The notes under the pieces were generated by a model. That model saw nothing but the letters and a program-made list of their open reading frames with translations, was not told where the DNA came from and made no database searches. A program made the translations under genes and the position numbers. A stretch of 64,000 nt of DNA from assembly GCA_037833965.1 (NCBI GenBank), contig AP031355.1:25445501-25509500 (forward strand), written 5' to 3'. The DNA comes from Marchantia polymorpha subsp. ruderalis. Lineage: Eukaryota; Streptophyta; Marchantiopsida; Marchantiales; Marchantiaceae. Below are positions 61,226 through 64,000 of this stretch, piece by piece. How positions within the stretch are numbered: position 1 is the stretch's first letter; each line of letters starts with the position of its first letter.

Positions 61226-62471
61226 GTGCCGGAGGACCTGGCAGCTCGGCTCTGATGGCTTTCCTACCGCTGGCTACTGGCAATGCTCTGAAGAGAAGAT
61301 GGAAGTGTGCAGAATGGGAAGAGAGGAATAAAGCTCGAAGAGAACGATGGGGATCAGCAAAAGGATTGGAGAGAATGATAGAAGCTAGTGTGGAGTTGAG
61401 GAGGATTGCAATGAATGTGCTATACACAACCGAGACCGGCGAAGAGTGACGAAAGTGCCGGGCTGGAATTCTGGATTGGCTCGACGTCTTCGTGCTCCAA
61501 GTGCATCGTTGCCAGCTCGTCGTCCTGCAAACGCTAATGCTAATGCTAATGCTATTGCAATGCTGCCGTCACACGCACGGGTGGGAGGGCATCCTTCTCA
61601 CGAGGCGAAGAATCAAAACTGCACTGAAAAAAAAAGGGCTGTCGTCTTCGTCGGTCATCGCCACTCGGGGCAAGTATGCGAGGAAGGACTCATCGTCGCC
61701 CCGGTTCCTGCTGCTGGCGGACTCTAATTACATTTCCCATCGGAGAGTTCTAGCTCGAACGCGAGCCACCGAGTGGCAGGTGCTAACTGAACAATAAATG
61801 TCGCACAGGAAGGACCCGCACTCCGCAAAGCAGCAAAAAATCCCACGATCGATCGATCCAGCGAGCGAGCGCCTTCAATTGCAGCACTGCGGGGCAGCAA
61901 ATGCCGAGGAAGATAGCTGCCTGGCGGTCGACCCCTCCCTTCAATCAATCCCCTGTGATACGGCCGGTACTAGTGCTATTGGTGCTATTGGTGCTTCTAC
62001 ATTCTAATTGACCACTGAAGTCTAGAATCCATAATCGCCTGCTTCGGGCTTCGGTTGTCGCGGGGCCTGCATGAAGATGAATGCAGAGACCGCTGCCCTG
62101 CCCGGTCCGCGTTGCGCCTAAGCCCACGAGCGCCAACATATCGGAGGGCCTCCTGCCAAGCCCAATCGTCTCGGAAGCTGCAATTTGTCGTCGTGGTGGG
62201 GAGTCGCATCGGTCGTGACGAAAATCAATGAAGGCCCCCTGCAGCTCATGGCGGTCGGAAGGAGATGGAGAATCGTGCATGGATCGACGAAGAGCGGCTG
62301 CGCGTGGTCTAACAATCTATCATATCCCATGTCGCCAAAGACGGCAGCTCCCCTCGCAGGACAGTCCAACTGGACGGGGGCGTTCCCACTCCAACCAAGG
62401 TCACTAATCCACCACCGCCACCACAACCCCTCCCCTTGTCCCCTCCCCCCCAGGGCTCCCCCAGCTCGCTA

Positions 62472-62504
<33 letters not shown>

Positions 62505-64000
62505 CCTCTCAGCGTGCCATGCACGAGACCGACAAGCGCAATGGACAAGAGGGCGGCTAGGCCTCTTGGCAGCGGCGACTGCTGTGCTGTCTAAGCGCAG
62601 CATTCATTCCTTCTGTCCCGAACAGTGAATCCGCTGCTCCTCCTCCTCCTCCTCCTTCCTGCATTCGTCAAGTCTACGAATCCCCATGTCCCCACCTCGC
62701 CCTTCCCATTGCCCCTCCTCCCTCCCCTGCTCTCGCTCTATGTCCTTGGCCGTGGCATGAGTCGTTCGGCCAGTCGGTCGGTCGGGCGAGGCGAATGAGA
62801 CTCGGGATGACGGTCGGTTGAGGTCAAACGGCTGCTGCCAATTGTGCTCTCCCCTCTCTCGATCCATGGCCGCTGTGGCTGCAGGTCGCCGGGATTGCTG
62901 GACCGTACCGCAGTAGCAGCAGGGGAGGGATCTGCTGCTCTTGCCACCGGCGCATCTGCACAGTGGCAAGGCGAAGGGGGTTCGCTTGGATTGGGCCAGT
63001 TTGGGAAGGGAGGGGCTGGGGCTGGGGCTGCTGCTGCTGCTGCTGCCACAAGCCCTCCCTCCCTCCCTCATTCCCTCCTGCTGATGCGGCTCTTGCTGCA
63101 GCTCGTAGCCCCGTCGTCGAGCTTTGGGGCAGCCATGCCCCACAAGCTCATCAAGGCTGGGGCTTGTCTTGCCCCCGTGGGTCCCACCGGGAGACTCGTT
63201 GCCACCCCTGGCTCCCGTTGCATTTCCCCCGCACTCCCTCCCTCCCTCTCGGCGCCATCGCCAAATCAGCCCCCGCCTCTAAGCCGGCGGTGTCCCCAAC
63301 CCCAACCCCAACTCCGCGGCCTGGCGGGCCAGATGTCCGACCGCATCGGGATCCGGCTCCCGTGCGTCCCTTAGCCTGGCGACGCGTGCCTGAGCAGGGG
63401 CGGGGGGACCTGGGATCGTCCCCCGTCCCCCCCTGACGGATCCCCTCTACGAGCTCGATGCTGTTCTGAAGAGACTGTACCGTTCCGGACACACATGCAA
63501 AGGGGTACGTCTCGTCAACTGCAAAGTGACGGCAGCCTTGGCGCTGGCAGCTGGCTTCTGATTGACAATTGATGCAAATGACTTCTCCGACGCCCTGTCG
63601 CATCACAAACATACAACCGCCTTTCGTACAAACAAATCCCTCGAGGAATACCCATCTCCACGACCTATCTTATCTAAACCCCGCGTTAGGGTTTAGATCA
63701 AATCTTTCCGCAAGTTCCAAATACTTGCAATTACTGATGTGGTAATGATAGTTTCGACAGCGTGTGTGCATTGCATGTACATCGTGCTTCCGACTCTTCT
63801 CTCGAGAGGAAGATATTTTTTTATGAAGCTCATTCTAGACCTTTTCATGTCGGACATATAACAGTCGCTGTTGGAAACATTGAGTCATTACAATTGAGAC
63901 CGTCCCTCTTCTTCCATTTGACGTCCTGGATTGTTTTTCTTCAGCTTTTTCATACAGTATACAATAAAATTTCATTACTTTGTTAATTCCTTTTGCCTCC
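61226..64000. other. Upstream region of the receptor kinase; GC-rich, no gene supported
   Basis: Promoter and leader sequence are expected just right of 61225. From 62400 to 63400 the DNA is GC-rich and built of simple runs (CT, CTG, CTCC, CCCCAA), which open long but low-complexity frames on both strands. No known domain appears in any of them. A 10-bp palindrome around a telo-box (ATCTAAACCC/GGGTTTAGAT) is at 63672-63698. Confidence 0.55.
62474..62502. repeat. (CT)n microsatellite
   Basis: About 14 CT units on the plus strand, which is GA on the strand of the receptor kinase gene, about 1.2 kb upstream of its start codon. Such tracts are common in plant promoters and leaders. Confidence 0.95.

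Noticed and set aside
60413..61331. Plus-strand ORFs of 219 and 302 codons
   Set aside because: Antisense shadows of the LRR region of the receptor kinase, whose own frame gives clear leucine-rich repeats.
62604..63612. Several 100-180-codon ORFs on both strands
   Set aside because: Composed of simple-sequence runs (Ser, Pro, Gly, Cys blocks) from CT, CTG and CTCC microsatellites; no domain or splice support.

Overview
The window is nuclear DNA of a land plant. Evidence: two genes for the chloroplast lumen protein PsbP with plant-type bipartite transit peptides, an aleurain-type (cathepsin H-like) vacuolar cysteine protease, a three-repeat MYB (MYB3R) factor, an LRR receptor-like kinase of the ZAR1 type, a plant-style A/B-barrel stress protein and a U2 snRNA gene with a TATA-like box about 30 bases upstream. 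Genes are sparse (seven protein genes with support in 64 kb), introns are short to moderate (about 70-500 bp), coding exons are GC-rich and intergenic DNA is strongly AT-rich. This fits a bryophyte-grade plant, but the species cannot be fixed from the sequence alone.

Layout. 1-6.1 kb is repeat territory: the 3' end of a decayed Ty3/gypsy element with a probable LTR, arrays of a GCCGAAGGC-type motif, a perfect 23-bp foldback, a decayed minus-strand ORF and a 96-bp tandem duplication. 7.1-8.4 kb is a cytochrome P450 pseudogene. 12.4-22.6 kb is the first gene island: A/B-barrel protein (-), aleurain protease (+, 8 exons) and a CHERP-like SWAP/CID splicing protein (+, 3 exons). 24.8-25.8 kb holds a U2 snRNA gene followed by two degenerate copies of its 3' half. 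26.2-27.8 kb is an intronless F-box/kelch-like ORF (-) in which I cannot find the F-box. 30.8-33.2 kb is a compact seven-exon MYB3R gene (-). 33.5-46.7 kb is mostly non-coding and contains foldbacks and two tandem units of about 1.4 kb, each carrying a long terminal-inverted-repeat core. 46.8-47.9 kb and 54.0-55.3 kb are the two PsbP paralogues, same strand and same intron positions, with about 6 kb of AT-rich DNA between them. 58.2-61.2 kb is the LRR receptor-like kinase (-), with a GC-rich, microsatellite-rich upstream region to the end of the window.

The genes do not form a pathway. The PsbP pair serves the oxygen-evolving complex of photosystem II. U2 snRNA and the CHERP-like protein both belong to the U2 arm of the spliceosome and lie about 2.3 kb apart, which I take as coincidence. 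The most unusual material is structural: a 3' flank hairpin conserved between the PsbP paralogues, truncated U2 copies that keep the 3' flank, the duplicated TIR units with a tRNA T-arm-like motif, and a set of near-perfect foldbacks. I see no convincing new multigene system.
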